Below are positions 5,326 through 6,164 of a stretch of 6,164 nt of DNA, piece after piece. The translations under genes and the position numbers were made by a program. The notes under the pieces were generated by a model. That model was not told where the DNA came from. It was given only the letters and a program-made list of their open reading frames with translations, and did no database searches. The stretch lies in contig JAGOBZ010000199.1 of assembly GCA_017999015.1 (NCBI GenBank), positions 1 to 6,164 on the forward strand. Reading direction: 5' to 3'. Origin of the DNA: Kiritimatiellia bacterium. GTDB taxonomy: Bacteria; Verrucomicrobiota; Kiritimatiellia; RFP12; UBA1067. Position 1 is the first letter of the stretch, and every line of letters begins with the position of its first letter.

Positions 5326-6164
5326 CTATTTGCCCAGCGGATAAATCCCGGCGGCATCAAACCACGTGCGCTCGCCCGACGCCTGCCGGACGCCCAGCAT
5401 CATGACCAGCTCATCCGCACCCGCCGGCACCTGCACCAGGCCGAAGGCCCGCCGCCAGCCGTCCGGGCCCGCCGCGTCGAATCGGATCGCCGTGCCGGGC
5501 AACGCCCAATCCCATGCGCCGGCGCGTTTCCAGTAGACCGTGAGCGCGGGGGCCGCGCCCTGCGCGTAGGCTTCCACAATGAATTCGCTGCCGGGCACAG
5601 CCGGGACCGAGGTGCCGAAGCAGCCCTGCTCGACGCCGACGGCGCACAGTGACCACGCATCGCCCCGGCCTTTCTGCGTCTCGGTGCCGAAAACGCCCGC
5701 GCGTTTTTTCTCCTCCTGCCAGCTCCACCATCCGGCCGGCAGCACGCCTTTGCGGAAAGCCTCGCCGGCTTCGGCCTTGTCCAGCGCGCAGGCGCTGCTC
5801 TTGACGTCGTTGGTCAGGGTTCCGGCCTGGCGCTGCCGCGCGAGCCGCTGTTCCGCCCAGCGGCGCGGATCGCGGATGCGCGCCAGCGTGTCGAGGAAAC
5901 CGGGCAACTTCGTTTCCCACGTGGGATTCTTCTCGCGCGGCGTTCCCTTCCAGGTGATCCAGTCCATCTTTTCGCCGTAAAGCCAGATATACTCTTGAGC
6001 CGCATCCAACGCCTGGGCGACATTGCGGCGCAAGTGATTGAGGCGCGAGCCGTCCAGCTCGCCGAAGTACCAAAGCGAGTTGGTCGGATTCGTATACATG
6101 TCAAGGTAGAGCCCGAAACCGGCCAGCACCTGCGTCTGGTACTTGGCCCGGTTGGCCGGCTCCA
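5326..6164 (-). CDS. C-terminal part of an unrecognised, probably extracellular glycosidase-like protein
   Basis: The gene runs in from the right edge, so its start and any signal peptide are unseen; 278 residues and a TAG stop are present. The first third of the fragment (visible residues about 1-100) is rich in Trp and Tyr and contains EYIWLYGEKMDW (about 57-68), which resembles the closing strand of a TIM-barrel-like glycosidase domain. A linker follows, then from about residue 142 to the end a segment patterned like a jelly-roll carbohydrate-binding domain: Gly/Trp-rich strands, a VPGSEFIVEAYAQG segment and a closing TWFDAAGIYPL. This resembles family 4/9-type binding modules by eye only. 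It is the first visible gene of the operon, 26 bases before the dehydrogenase. Its likely role is substrate binding or cleavage at the cell surface. The enzyme class is not assigned because the catalytic part is outside the window. Confidence 0.65.
   Translation of the reverse strand, partial: EPANRAKYQTQVLAGFGLYLDMYTNPTNSLWYFGELDGSRLNHLRRNVAQALDAAQEYIWLYGEKMDWITWKGTPREKNPTWETKLPGFLDTLARIRDPRRWAEQRLARQRQAGTLTNDVKSSACALDKAEAGEAFRKGVLPAGWWSWQEEKKRAGVFGTETQKGRGDAWSLCAVGVEQGCFGTSVPAVPGSEFIVEAYAQGAAPALTVYWKRAGAWDWALPGTAIRFDAAGPDGWRRAFGLVQVPAGADELVMMLGVRQASGERTWFDAAGIYPLGK

Noticed and set aside
4229..5344. A 371-codon open frame on the plus strand
   Set aside because: It is antisense to the cytoplasmic Gfo/Idh/MocA gene, has low-complexity composition and no motif, so it is a codon-bias shadow.

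Overview
The window looks like part of a high-GC bacterial chromosome or metagenomic contig. The gene style resembles the Planctomycetes-Verrucomicrobia-Kiritimatiellota-Lentisphaerota group: a Tat-exported Gfo/Idh/MocA oxidoreductase, a short neutral-ceramidase-fold protein, an exported DapA/NanA-type aldolase and a protein ending in a carbohydrate-binding-like domain. This placement is an inference from protein families and has not been checked phylogenetically.

Layout. From the right edge to about position 304, five genes run leftward on the minus strand with gaps of only 13 to 30 bases, so they are very probably one operon whose promoter lies beyond the right edge. In transcription order they are: (1) the C-terminal part of a probably extracellular, glycosidase-like protein of unknown function (5326-6164); (2) a cytoplasmic Gfo/Idh/MocA dehydrogenase (4232-5299); (3) a stand-alone neutral-ceramidase-fold hydrolase (2876-4213); (4) a Tat-exported Gfo/Idh/MocA oxidoreductase (1367-2845); (5) a DapA/NanA-superfamily aldolase with an apparent signal peptide (304-1353). 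For genes 3, 4 and 5 the best start is an internal ATG placed 8 bases after a strong Shine-Dalgarno sequence, not the most upstream possible start.

The left 92 bases appear to be the 3' end of a rightward, convergent gene with coding-like codon statistics; I do not recognise its product. The 211-base gap between the convergent genes holds two inverted repeats, an A/T tract that could end the operon transcript, and a near-consensus leftward sigma70-type promoter that no visible gene explains.

Working together (inference): the set looks like a catabolic cassette for a sugar, amino sugar or related polyol derivative. A surface or periplasmic protein would engage the substrate. An exported oxidoreductase and an exported Schiff-base lyase would modify or cleave it outside the cytoplasm. 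A cytoplasmic dehydrogenase and a zinc-hydrolase-like enzyme would process what is imported. The substrate cannot be deduced from the sequence. The most unusual points are the extracytoplasmic aldolase coupled to a Tat-exported oxidoreductase, the ceramidase-fold enzyme that lacks the catalytic serine region of true ceramidases, and the orphan promoter.
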